Assembly: GCF_001039575.1 (NCBI RefSeq) | Contig: NZ_JIBT01000010.1 | Coordinates: 1-48,404 of the forward strand | Direction of reading: 5' to 3' | Source of the DNA: Halomonas sp. PR-M31 | GTDB taxonomy: Bacteria; Pseudomonadota; Gammaproteobacteria; Pseudomonadales; Halomonadaceae | DNA: 48,404 nucleotides | In this document: piece after piece, positions 16,994-25,186 of the stretch | How the letters are laid out: every line of letters starts with the position of its first letter | How positions within the stretch are numbered: the first letter of the stretch is position 1 | Program-made: the position numbers and the translations under genes | The notes under the pieces: model-generated | What the model was told of the DNA's origin: nothing | Databases searched by the model: none | What the model saw: the letters and a program-made list of their open reading frames with translations, nothing else

Positions 16994-19268
16994 CCGTCCG
17001 CCACCAGCCGGGCAGTAGTTTTTGTACCTGGGTGCCGGCGAAGCGATCGTCAATAAGATAGATCACGCCACGATCCTGCTGGGTGCGGATGACACGCCCG
17101 GCGGCCTGGATCACTTTCTGCAGGCCAGGATAGAGATAGGTGTAGTGGTAACCGTCGCCGAACAGCGCCCCCATTCGACGCTTGAACTGCTCGTTCACCG
17201 GGTTCATTTGCGGCAGCCCCAGGGTCGCGATGAAGGCGCCAATCAGGCGCTCGCCGGGCAGGTCAATGCCTTCACCGAAGACCCCGCCCAGCACGGCAAA
17301 ACCGATACCCTGGCCATTCTCCTCGAAGCGTGCAAGAAACGCCTGCCGGGCGGGCTCGTCCATGCGTCGTGACTGTACCCAGACCGGCAACGCCGGATGA
17401 CGCTCGCGAAACAGCTCGACCACCTGCTCGAGATAATCGAAGCTGCTGAAAAAGGCCAGATAGTTGCCCGGCCGGTTGGCGAACTGATCCGCCATCAGCT
17501 GGGCAATAGGCGCAAGGGAGGCCCCGCGCTGATGAAAGCGGGTCGAGACATGATCGACGATTCGCACCGACAGCTGCTCGGCGCTGAAAGGCGATTCCAC
17601 CTCGATCCAGGGCGTATTTGCCGGTAAACCGAGCAAATCGCCGTAGTAGCGGCTCGGGCTCAGGGTCGCGGAGAACAGTACCGTGGCTTTCGTCGCCTCG
17701 AAGCGCGGTGTCAGAAACCCTGCCGGCACGACATTGCGAAAACACAGCGTTGAACTCACCCCACCTCGCCGACCGGCCTTGAGCGTCATGTCGAACAGGG
17801 AGTGCTCATCATAAAGCTCCGCCACGCGGCAGAAATGCATCGCCTCGAAGTAGAAGGTCTGCAGCGCGCTAACGAGGCCAAACGGTTGCTCCGTGAGATA
17901 ATCGGTGATCGCGGCGACGGCGTTTTGCAGGGCGTTCAACAGCGTGGTCGGCGGCGCATCCAGCACTTGGTAGGTCTGTTTCTTTGCCGTCTCGCTTTCT
18001 AGCTTGTTGAGCGCGCTCCACTGCCTGGCAACTCGGTCCAGCGCTTTCTTTAGCACTGCCGGCGCCTCTTTCCGCAGCGCCTTGAAGGCCACCTGATCCA
18101 GCTCTGCGCTGTACATGCGCCGGGCCCGCTCCACCAGATTGTGGGCCTCGTCCACCAGCACACCAATGCGCCACTGATTGGCCAGGGTAAGGCCGAACAG
18201 CCCAGCGTTGAGATCGAAGTAGTAGTTATAATCCCCCACTACTACGTCACTCCACCGCGCCAGCTCCTGGCTCAGATAATAGGGGCAGACAGCGTGCGCC
18301 AAGGCCACCTGCCGCAGCGCCGCCTGATCGAGCATGCCAACTTCGACCGCCGCCTGACGCGCGGCGGGCAGACGATCGTAGAAGCCGTTGGCTAGGGGGC
18401 AGGCATCGCCATGACAGGCCTTGTCCGGATGCTCGCAGGCCTTGTCCCGGGCCACCAGTTCCAGCACCCGCAACGGCCCAGGCTCGTCGCCATCAATTCG
18501 AGGCAACAGGGATTCCAGCCCCTGCAGGGCCAGGCGTCGCCCCGGTGTCTTGGCGGCGAGAAAAAAGAGCTTGTCCAGGCTCTGAGTCGGCAGTGCCTTT
18601 AGCATAGGAAACATCGTGCCCAGCGTCTTGCCGATACCGGTAGGCGCCTGCAGCATCAGACAGCGCCCGGTGCTGGCCGCCTTGTAAACCGCCTCCGCCA
18701 AGGGGCGCTGGCCGGTGCGAAAACTCGGATGAGGAAATTTCAACTCACTCAAGGCATGATCCCGAGCCGACCGATGGGCCAGTTCCTGATCCGCCCAATG
18801 GATGAAGCGCTCACACTGCTGCTCGAAGAATGCCTGCAATGTCGTCGCTGAAAACACCTCGCTGAGCAGTGTCTCCCGCTGGCTGACGATATCGAAATAG
18901 ACCAGGGCCAGGCGCAGCTCACAAAGCCCCCGGCTCTCACATAGCAGCCAGCCATAGACCTTTACCTGAACCCAGTGCAGCGCCCGATGATTGGCCGGCA
19001 TCAGCGACAGGTCGCCGCGAAAGGTCTTCACCTCCTCGAGCTGGCTGAGCGCGGGGTCAAACCCGTCCGCGCGACCGCGCACCCTGAGATGACGATAGCG
19101 TCCCTCGAGCGCCACTTCCCGCTCGTAGTCGTCACTGCGCCGAGCTGCGACCACACCGTGGCCGGCGATGCCCTCCCGGGCGGAGGGCGAGGGCGTGAAG
19201 CGCAGATCAAGATCGCCTTCCTTGGCAGTGAACTCGCACAGGGCGCGGACCGCAATGTGGTAGTTCAT
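16959..19268 (-). CDS. XPD/DinG-family iron-sulfur helicase with N-terminal PD-(D/E)XK nuclease domain
   Basis: This 769-residue protein combines two activities. An N-terminal Cas4/RecB-like nuclease motif is visible: D68 in GRADGFDP, then E79-V80-K81 in LEEVKTF, and Q101 to Y105. The helicase part has Walker A APTGIGKT (208-215), a four-cysteine iron-sulfur region (C278, C285, C290, C328), DEAH at 373-376, and C-terminal motifs LFSATLSPSRYYGDLL and QAAGRVIRT. The start ATG 19268 overlaps the FAN1 stop (ATGA), whereas the longer frame from 19304 lies inside the FAN1 gene. This is a 5'-3' DNA helicase-nuclease that probably works with the nuclease encoded upstream, in repair of crosslinks or branched DNA. 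Confidence 0.9.
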   Translation of the reverse strand: MNYHIAVRALCEFTAKEGDLDLRFTPSPSAREGIAGHGVVAARRSDDYEREVALEGRYRHLRVRGRADGFDPALSQLEEVKTFRGDLSLMPANHRALHWVQVKVYGWLLCESRGLCELRLALVYFDIVSQRETLLSEVFSATTLQAFFEQQCERFIHWADQELAHRSARDHALSELKFPHPSFRTGQRPLAEAVYKAASTGRCLMLQAPTGIGKTLGTMFPMLKALPTQSLDKLFFLAAKTPGRRLALQGLESLLPRIDGDEPGPLRVLELVARDKACEHPDKACHGDACPLANGFYDRLPAARQAAVEVGMLDQAALRQVALAHAVCPYYLSQELARWSDVVVGDYNYYFDLNAGLFGLTLANQWRIGVLVDEAHNLVERARRMYSAELDQVAFKALRKEAPAVLKKALDRVARQWSALNKLESETAKKQTYQVLDAPPTTLLNALQNAVAAITDYLTEQPFGLVSALQTFYFEAMHFCRVAELYDEHSLFDMTLKAGRRGGVSSTLCFRNVVPAGFLTPRFEATKATVLFSATLSPSRYYGDLLGLPANTPWIEVESPFSAEQLSVRIVDHVSTRFHQRGASLAPIAQLMADQFANRPGNYLAFFSSFDYLEQVVELFRERHPALPVWVQSRRMDEPARQAFLARFEENGQGIGFAVLGGVFGEGIDLPGERLIGAFIATLGLPQMNPVNEQFKRRMGALFGDGYHYTYLYPGLQKVIQAAGRVIRTQQDRGVIYLIDDRFAGTQVQKLLPGWWRTASSAKARPPPL

Positions 19269-20959
19269 GAGGCGGTGTCGCCTTCCTGCCACTGCACATA
19301 ACACACCGTCACCGGCATATCGTGCTCGGCACAGAACGCCAACCAGCGCCGTTGATTGTCCTGCAGCCGATCACCGGGACCCTTTACCTCGATCATGCGG
19401 TAGCGAGTGAGAGGGGCGTCGCGCTCGGGCCAGAACTGGATCAGATCCGGCAGGCCGGCACGATTAGCCTTGATGTCCTTGAGCAGCCGCAGGAACCAGA
19501 GCTTCAAATGTCGCGCCGGGAAACAGGTCAGCGCCTGTTCCAGCAGCGTGTCGCTCAGAAGGCCCCAGTGCAGGAAAGGCGACTGCAGGCCCTGCTTGGC
19601 GATGAAATTCTCGCGAATGGTGCTCAGATAGGCATCTGAATCGAGCTTGGCCAAACAGGCGGCAAACAGCGCCTCGCGCCGGGCATGAAAATCCGGGCGC
19701 AGCAGATCCGCCGGGGCGCCGTGGAACGGGTGAAAGAAGGCCCCGGGCAGCGGCGCGAAAATTGCTTCCCAACAGAGCAATCCGAACAGGGAGTTGATCA
19801 GCCCATTTTCGACGTAATGCACCGGGCCCGCCGTTTCATCGAAATGCTCGCGCACCAGGCTTTCCACCGAGCGTGGGGAAGTCGGTCTCGGCAGCACCAG
19901 ATCGATGCGCTCGACGGTTGCGTCGTCCTGTCGCGGCAGCTTGGGTAGATTCAGCTTGCGCCGCAGGCGTGGCAGCACTCTTTCAAGAAGCTGGGACTCC
20001 GCCTCGCTTTCCGGTGCTTGTTGCGCTTTCTGAGCCAGTTCCAACGCCGCTTCAAACTGCTCGCTGCGCTCCAGCACCCGCAGGCGGCGAGATCGGGCAC
20101 CGGGATGAATGCAATCCGCATACACGTCAAGCGCGGTGTCCAGCAGCGCGCTGCGTTCGCAGTGCTGGCCCAGGGCGAACAACAGCCTGGCGCGGCGGGA
20201 TTCGAGCCAGGGGCTGTCGGCGAAGGCTGGCGGCACCTCGGCGAGCACATTCTCCAGAGGCACTCCCGCCTCGAAAGACTCTCGGCAGCGATGCAGATGC
20301 AGATAGGCGTCCACGTCGTTGCGACATGTGAACGCGCGGGAATTCGGGGTGAACGGCACCCGCTCGTAGCGAAAGATGCCCAGATCCGCCAGCACGAACT
20401 CGGAGAAATCCTGACGCAGATTGCCGAAGAACATCAGGCGAAATCGGTCGCACAGGGCCATCAGCGGCAGGGCATACACCTTGTCTTCGCTTTCCGGATA
20501 CCAGCCATCGAATGTATGCTCTTCCCCGAAAAGAGCGGCAAGCTTCTCGAACAGCGTGGCTTTTTTCACGCTTTTGCGATCGACATGATCCTTGAACACG
20601 GCAACGAGCTCTGCCTTGGTTAGCAGGTCGAACAGCTCTTCCAGGCTCAGCATGGGCCTATCGTCGATCAACCCTTGGGCAATCAACGGCACTGCGGCGT
20701 CTCGAGTCGAGCCTATTTCGGGGTAGGCAAGCTTGCTTTCTCGAAACAGCGTGCCCTTGCGCATGATCATGCGTACCAGCAGGGCCTGGGAAATCTTGGG
20801 CACGTCATGAAAGGCGGTGATGAAGCCCTGCTCCTCCGCATTCAACAGATCGCGGTAACGCGCCTCCACCCAGTCGAGCAGAAAACGAAAATTGAGCAGG
20901 TAATAGAAAGGATCGTCTACCGACGCGGCGAAGGAGTGAGAAGCCAGAGCACTGTTCAT
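19265..20959 (-). CDS. FAN1-like structure-specific nuclease (VRR-NUC domain)
   Basis: This 564-residue bacterial FAN1 homologue has the expected order. A SAP-like DNA-binding segment (LSLEELFDLLTKAELVAVF) is followed by a central TPR-like helical region and a C-terminal VRR-NUC nuclease with GLPDL (D505), IEVKGPGDRL (E524, K526, D530) and Q533. Such enzymes cut 5' flaps and resolve interstrand crosslinks; Pseudomonas FAN1 is the characterised bacterial member. It overlaps the helicase gene by 4 bases, so the two are translated together and probably function as a pair. ATG 20959 is used. A 67-base gap separates it from vapC upstream, so the four genes may share a transcript. Confidence 0.9.
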   Translation of the reverse strand: MNSALASHSFAASVDDPFYYLLNFRFLLDWVEARYRDLLNAEEQGFITAFHDVPKISQALLVRMIMRKGTLFRESKLAYPEIGSTRDAAVPLIAQGLIDDRPMLSLEELFDLLTKAELVAVFKDHVDRKSVKKATLFEKLAALFGEEHTFDGWYPESEDKVYALPLMALCDRFRLMFFGNLRQDFSEFVLADLGIFRYERVPFTPNSRAFTCRNDVDAYLHLHRCRESFEAGVPLENVLAEVPPAFADSPWLESRRARLLFALGQHCERSALLDTALDVYADCIHPGARSRRLRVLERSEQFEAALELAQKAQQAPESEAESQLLERVLPRLRRKLNLPKLPRQDDATVERIDLVLPRPTSPRSVESLVREHFDETAGPVHYVENGLINSLFGLLCWEAIFAPLPGAFFHPFHGAPADLLRPDFHARREALFAACLAKLDSDAYLSTIRENFIAKQGLQSPFLHWGLLSDTLLEQALTCFPARHLKLWFLRLLKDIKANRAGLPDLIQFWPERDAPLTRYRMIEVKGPGDRLQDNQRRWLAFCAEHDMPVTVCYVQWQEGDTAS

Positions 20960-21026
20960 TCATCCATGATAGCAAGGCATGGTGGACAGGCAACCTGTTC
21001 AGTCCATTTATTGGTTGCTAGTGCTT

Positions 21027-21440
21027 TCAGTGAACCCAGTCCTCATAAACCAACCCGATCACACGGCTGAACTCGCGCAGGTTGTTGGTCGCCAATACGC
21101 AGCCGCTCGCGATGGCATGGCCTGCGATGGCGCTGTCGTTGTTGCCTATCCGCGTTCCCGTCCTGGTCAGCTGGCGCTTGACCTCAATAGTGGCATCTAT
21201 TGCCGCCTTGTCCCAAGGTAAAATGGCATCGAGGCGACGCACAAATTCATCTACGAGCAGCTCGTGCCTGGGCGAGGCTTTCTTGCCTATCTGGCCGTAG
21301 CGCATTACGGCATAGGTGATGGCCGATATGACGATTCTATTCTGCTTGGCCACTTCGTCGGTCAGACGCTGCAGCAGCGATTCCGGATGATCACGCATGA
21401 TGAAAGAACAGATACAGGTATCGAGCATGCAGGTGCTCAT
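21027..21440 (-). CDS. vapC: VapC-type PIN-domain ribonuclease toxin, active-site residue substituted
   Basis: This 137-residue PIN-domain protein is of the tRNA(fMet)-cutting VapC type. Recognisable parts are MLDTCICSF (D7), IGNNDSAIAGHA (D102) and ATNNLREF (E123). The second catalytic acid, normally Glu in a TxxELxYG-like segment, is replaced: the sequence reads ITYAVMRYG with V45, encoded GTA, one base from the glutamate codon GAA. If real, this should weaken metal binding and toxicity. It overlaps vapB by 4 bases. The rest of the fold is intact and of normal length. Confidence 0.88.
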   Translation of the reverse strand: MSTCMLDTCICSFIMRDHPESLLQRLTDEVAKQNRIVISAITYAVMRYGQIGKKASPRHELLVDEFVRRLDAILPWDKAAIDATIEVKRQLTRTGTRIGNNDSAIAGHAIASGCVLATNNLREFSRVIGLVYEDWVH

Positions 21441-21667
21441 GGCTCGAAGCGCCCTTCGTCAGTAACGATCCCAGGGCGCTCTTGCAGGAAGTCCGCATCA
21501 GCCTTGGATAATGTGCTCAACGAACACCAACTAGGACGAACCGGACGTAACGTGATGGTATCGCCCTCGCGAATGATTTCCAGCTTGGTGACATCGTCGA
21601 ACTCCATATCCTTGGGCAGGCGAACGGCTTGATTCTTGCCATTTTTGAATATCGAAACAGTTCGCAT
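21437..21667 (-). CDS. vapB: VapB-type antitoxin (AbrB/SpoVT fold)
   Basis: This 76-residue protein starts with a swapped-hairpin AbrB-like DNA-binding domain (VSIFKNGKNQAVRLPKDMEF, then LEIIREGDTITLRPVR) and ends in a flexible tail (DADFLQERPGIVTDEG) that would wrap the toxin. This is the VapB/VagC pattern. The start is preceded by GGAGATC. Its stop overlaps the vapC start, giving coupled translation. By family, VapB alone or with VapC represses this promoter. The intergenic DNA to the divergent iron operon (21668-21902) should hold both promoters; a clear VapB operator was not picked out. Confidence 0.88.
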   Translation of the reverse strand: MRTVSIFKNGKNQAVRLPKDMEFDDVTKLEIIREGDTITLRPVRPSWCSLSTLSKADADFLQERPGIVTDEGRFEP

Positions 21668-21842
21668 GAAGGATCTCCAGTTCGGACATGTGAGCTCGAA
21701 TATTCAGAACCTTGCAAGCATATGCAGATAGTTGCGAACAACCGTCACATACCGTCGATACCTGGCGCTCAAAACATATCATGGCATCAAGCAAACTGGC
21801 TTGCGCCAGAGCGGCACGACGTCGCAGTAACACAAATGCTGT

Positions 21843-21857
21843 TGAGAATCCCTATCA
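21843..21857. promoter_or_regulatory. Fur box upstream of ftrABCD
   Basis: TGAGAAT-C-CCTATCA matches the 7-1-7 Fur consensus (TGATAAT-N-ATTATCA) at 11 of 14 positions. An extended -10-like TGCTATCCT follows at 21871-21879, and the ftrA start is 45 bases further on. Iron repression by Fur fits the genes downstream. Confidence 0.72.
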
Positions 21858-21902
21858 TTGTTAGACACAATGCTATCCTGCTAACCTTTAACAGGAGTCT
21901 TC

Positions 21903-22424
21903 ATGAAGCGCGTGTTGCTTGTCACCCTGCCCATACCTCTATCGCTGGTCGCTACGTCTGCCCTGGCCCTCGAGTACCCTATCGGCGAGCCGAAGCTCGA
22001 GCACGGCATGGAGATCGCTGCGGTTTATCTGCAGCCGGTAACCATGGAACCTGCCGGCGAACTGCCTGCGGATCAGGCGGACGTGCATCTGGAAGCGGAC
22101 ATTCACGCTCTGGAGGACAATCCCAATGGCTTCGCGCCGGGGGACTGGATTCCCTATCTCGACATCGACTACACCCTGACCAAGCAAGATAGCGATGAGT
22201 CGATCGAGGGCAGCTTCATGCCGATGATGGCTAACGACGGCACCCACTACGGCGCCAACGTCAAGCTTGATGGGCCAGGTAAGTATCATCTGACCTACAC
22301 CATCACTCCTCCCCAGCTACAGCGCCACATCGATAAGGAAACCGGTGTCGCCGAATGGTATGAGCCTTTCGAGGTCGAGTACGACTTTGTGTATGCCGGG
22401 ACCGGTAAGAAAGGCGGTTATTGA
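21903..22424 (+). CDS. ftrA: FtrA/P19-type periplasmic iron-binding protein
   Basis: This 173-residue periplasmic protein belongs to the P19/Tpd/FtrA family that feeds ferrous iron to FTR1-type permeases. A Sec signal peptide ends near residue 22 (TSALALEYP). Candidate metal ligands match the Campylobacter P19 pattern: histidines in DVHLEADIH, methionines in SFMPMMAN, THYG, and the GPGKYHL histidine. ATG 21903 follows AGGAG. It opens a four-gene cluster ftrA-ftrB-ftrC-ftrD with gaps of 25, 15 and 0 bases, behind a Fur box. The FtrABCD naming follows the Brucella/Bordetella systems; orthology is inferred from the complete gene set. Confidence 0.88.
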   Translation: MKRVLLVTLPIPLSLVATSALALEYPIGEPKLEHGMEIAAVYLQPVTMEPAGELPADQADVHLEADIHALEDNPNGFAPGDWIPYLDIDYTLTKQDSDESIEGSFMPMMANDGTHYGANVKLDGPGKYHLTYTITPPQLQRHIDKETGVAEWYEPFEVEYDFVYAGTGKKGGY

Positions 22425-22449
22425 TTCGGTCCATTCCTGGAGTCCTCTT

Positions 22450-22791
22450 ATGAAGACAGCACTGCGTGGATTTCTCCTGCTGGCGCTTACCGCTGTTCTT
22501 GTTCAAACCCAAGCCCAGGCCGCTAGCCTGCCGGCCTACGATCTCGAACTGCACAACGGAGAGCTGAAGCCTCAGGAATTGCGTGTCAAAGCCGGTGAGC
22601 GCTTCAAGATCAATCTGCACAATACCGGCAACACTCCGGTGGAGTTCGAAAGCCGCTCTTTGCGCAAGGAAAAGGTGATGGGACCCGGTGTCGAGTCCTT
22701 CGTGGTCATCCATCCGCTCAAGCCCGGGGAATACGATTTTTTCGATGAATTTCACTTACCCGATGCACGTGGCCTCGTGATCGCCGAGTAA
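22450..22791 (+). CDS. ftrB: FtrB-like periplasmic cupredoxin-domain protein
   Basis: This 113-residue secreted protein has a signal peptide (to about AQAAS) and a cupredoxin_1 fold: LELHNGELKPQELRVKAGE, NTGNTPVEFESRSL, and HPLKPGEYDFFDEFH near the C-terminus. In Ftr-type systems this partner is thought to oxidise or relay iron to the FTR1 permease, comparable to the EfeO cupredoxin domain. The start ATG 22450 is chosen over the in-frame upstream codon at 22345 because only it gives a signal peptide. It sits 15 bases before the permease gene. Confidence 0.86.
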   Translation: MKTALRGFLLLALTAVLVQTQAQAASLPAYDLELHNGELKPQELRVKAGERFKINLHNTGNTPVEFESRSLRKEKVMGPGVESFVVIHPLKPGEYDFFDEFHLPDARGLVIAE

Positions 22792-22806
22792 TCCCAGGAG
22801 ACAAGC

Positions 22807-23667
22807 ATGAACGAACAGGTACTCTTCATCGTCTGGCGCGAAAGCGTCGAGGCGATTCTGGTCGTGGGCATCGTCTATGCCTGGCTGAAACAGTCCGAGG
22901 CACGTATCGGCCTGCGTTATCTATGGCTGGGCGTGTTCGGTGGCCTGGTGCTGGCGGGTCTCATGGGTCTGGGCCTGATGAGCGCCGGCAGCGTCTTGCA
23001 GGGTCCGGCTCAGGATGTCTTCCAGACTGCCATGGTGCTGATCGCCTGTGCGCTGATCGTGCAGATGGTGCTATGGATGCGCGCTCACGGACGCACCTTG
23101 AAAACGGACATGCAGCAAGGTCTGCAGGAGTCCGTGGCCCAGTCCCGCTATTGGGGCATCACACTTCTCGTGGCCATCGCCGTAGCCCGGGAAGGCTCCG
23201 AGACCATCGTGTTCCTGTACGGCATGGGCATGGCACAGCTGCAAAGCGGCGGCATCGGCGGCTTTGCGTTATCCGCCGCCGTTGGCTTCGTGCTGGCACT
23301 GTTGACCTTCTGGGTGCTGCAGCTGGGAACCAAGGTGTTTTCCTGGAAGCTGTTTTTCCGTATCACCGAGATTCTGCTGCTGTTTCTGGCCGCGTCGCTG
23401 CTGGTATCGGGGCTTGAGCGACTCATCGGCCTGGGCGTTCTGCCTGCCGGGCCAGATCCGCTATGGGATACCAGCGCCTGGCTGGATGATGGCAGCGGTA
23501 TCGGCGGCATTCTCGCTTCTTTCGCCGGCTACCGTGCCTGGCCGCCGTTTACCGTGGTGGCCGGCTATGCGATCTACTGGATCGCAATCCTGGGGCTTCT
23601 GCGCTGGCAGAAGCGTCGCGCAAGCACTCATCAAGTGACTCACTCGGTACCGGCGGAGCAAACCTGA
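22807..23667 (+). CDS. ftrC: FTR1-family iron permease
   Basis: This 286-residue inner-membrane protein has about seven membrane helices and the two REXXE iron-translocation motifs of FTR1/EfeU permeases: R11-ESV-E15 in the first helix and R128-EGS-E132 in the fourth. It imports iron supplied by FtrA and FtrB. ATG 22807 follows CAGGAG. The stop overlaps the ftrD start by one base. Length and helix spacing are normal. The C-terminal tail is short and basic. Confidence 0.92.
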   Translation: MNEQVLFIVWRESVEAILVVGIVYAWLKQSEARIGLRYLWLGVFGGLVLAGLMGLGLMSAGSVLQGPAQDVFQTAMVLIACALIVQMVLWMRAHGRTLKTDMQQGLQESVAQSRYWGITLLVAIAVAREGSETIVFLYGMGMAQLQSGGIGGFALSAAVGFVLALLTFWVLQLGTKVFSWKLFFRITEILLLFLAASLLVSGLERLIGLGVLPAGPDPLWDTSAWLDDGSGIGGILASFAGYRAWPPFTVVAGYAIYWIAILGLLRWQKRRASTHQVTHSVPAEQT

Positions 23668-25090
23668 TGAGCGCCTGCAGCCCGAGCACATCACGCAATG
23701 CGCCGCGTAACCCCAGGCTCGCGGCTCTAGGCAATGCCCTGCAGCGCCATCGCGGGGTCATCCAGGCCATTCAGTGGACGGTAGTCGGGCTCTATGCCTT
23801 CTTGCTGCTGGTGCCGGCCTGGCTGCCTTTGCCGGACTATCAGGCGCATATCTTGTCCAATCTCACGGTGTTCGCTGCCTTCGTGTTCTGGGGCATCTGG
23901 TGGCCCTTCGTGCTGGTCAGCATGGTGCTGGTCGGGCGGATGTGGTGTGGCGTGTTCTGCCCGGAAGGTTCGCTGTCCGAAGCCGCCAGCCGGGTCGGGA
24001 TGGGCCGCCCCATTCCCCCTTGGATACGTTGGAAGGGCTGGCCTTTCGTGGCCTTTCTCGGCACCACGTTGTACGGCCAGATGGCCAGCGTCTATCAGTA
24101 TCCTACCGGCGCCTGGTGGTGCTCGGCGGCTCTACCGTGGCGGCGATCGCCGTGGGGCTCGTCTATGGCAAGGGCACCCGGGTGTGGTGTCGTCATCTGT
24201 GTCCGGTCAACGGCGTCTTTTCTTTGCTGGCCAAGCTTGCACCGCTGCACTATCACACTGACAAAGGCGCCTGGGAGGATTACAACCGCCAGGTCCGCCA
24301 AGGAGAGGCGGTGCGCCACGCCGCGCCGAACTGTGCGCCGCTGATCCCACTCAAGCAACTCGACAGCGCCAGCGACTGCCATATGTGCTCCCGTTGCAGC
24401 GGCTACAAGAATGCGATGCATCTCGAGGCGCGCAAGCCCGGCAGCGAGCTGATCACCCCAAGTCGCGATCGCCCCGCCAGCATCTGGGAGTTCGTTCTAC
24501 TGATCTTTGGTTTGCTGGGTGTTGCCATTGGTGCCTTTCACTGGTCTGCCAGCCCCTGGTTCGTGCAGTTGAAGCAGGCCGCTGCCGTCTGGCTGGTCAA
24601 CCACGACTTGATGTGGCCCCTGGAGACCACCGCGCCCTGGTGGATACTGACCAACTATCCTGGCCAGAACGATGTCTTCAATTTGCTGGATGGCGCCGTA
24701 CTGATCGGCTATATCCTGGCAACCGGCCTGGTCATGGGATTCTTGCTGAGCGGATGTCTGGCCCTGACCAATCGACTTCTGGGTGCCTGGTCCTGGCCGC
24801 GCCTTTGGCATCTTGCCTATGCCCTGATACCCCTGGGCGGGCTGGGGGTATTTCTCGGGCTCTCCACCACCACGGTATCCCTGCTACGGGGCGACGGGCT
24901 GCGCATGCTATGGGCAAACGATGCCCGGGCGGCGCTCTTGATTGCCTGCAGCGCCTGGTGTCTGAGCCTTGGCTGGAAGATCCTTGGCCGCTATGCCAGC
25001 GGCGTGCGCCGGCTGAGCGCCCTGGGCGGCGTGGCCCTGGCGATTGGCGTGGTGCTTGCGGCCTGGTGGCTGATGTTCTGGGGCTGGTAG
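23667..25090 (+). CDS. ftrD: FtrD-like polyferredoxin membrane protein (single frameshift)
   Basis: After repair this is a 474-residue membrane protein with cysteine-rich NapH/CcoG-like iron-sulfur motifs: CGVFCPEG, CRHLCPVNG and DCHMCSRCSG. Five or six membrane segments surround them. In FtrABCD systems FtrD supplies the electron path for the permease complex. The frame breaks at 24112-24113 (GCCTGG where GCCCTGG is expected); adding one C joins YQYPTGA to LVVLGGSTVAAIAVGL. The downstream half then continues intact to TAG 25088-25090. It is the last gene of the Fur-controlled operon. The uniform nature of this and five other breaks argues for sequence error. Confidence 0.88.
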
Positions 25091-25186
25091 CCCGCAGGGA
25101 AGTCAGGGACGTATGTGACGCGCTGCCGACATTTCCTGTCTTCATTGCTACGCTGATGGCAGGCAATGAACAACAAGGAACGTCCT

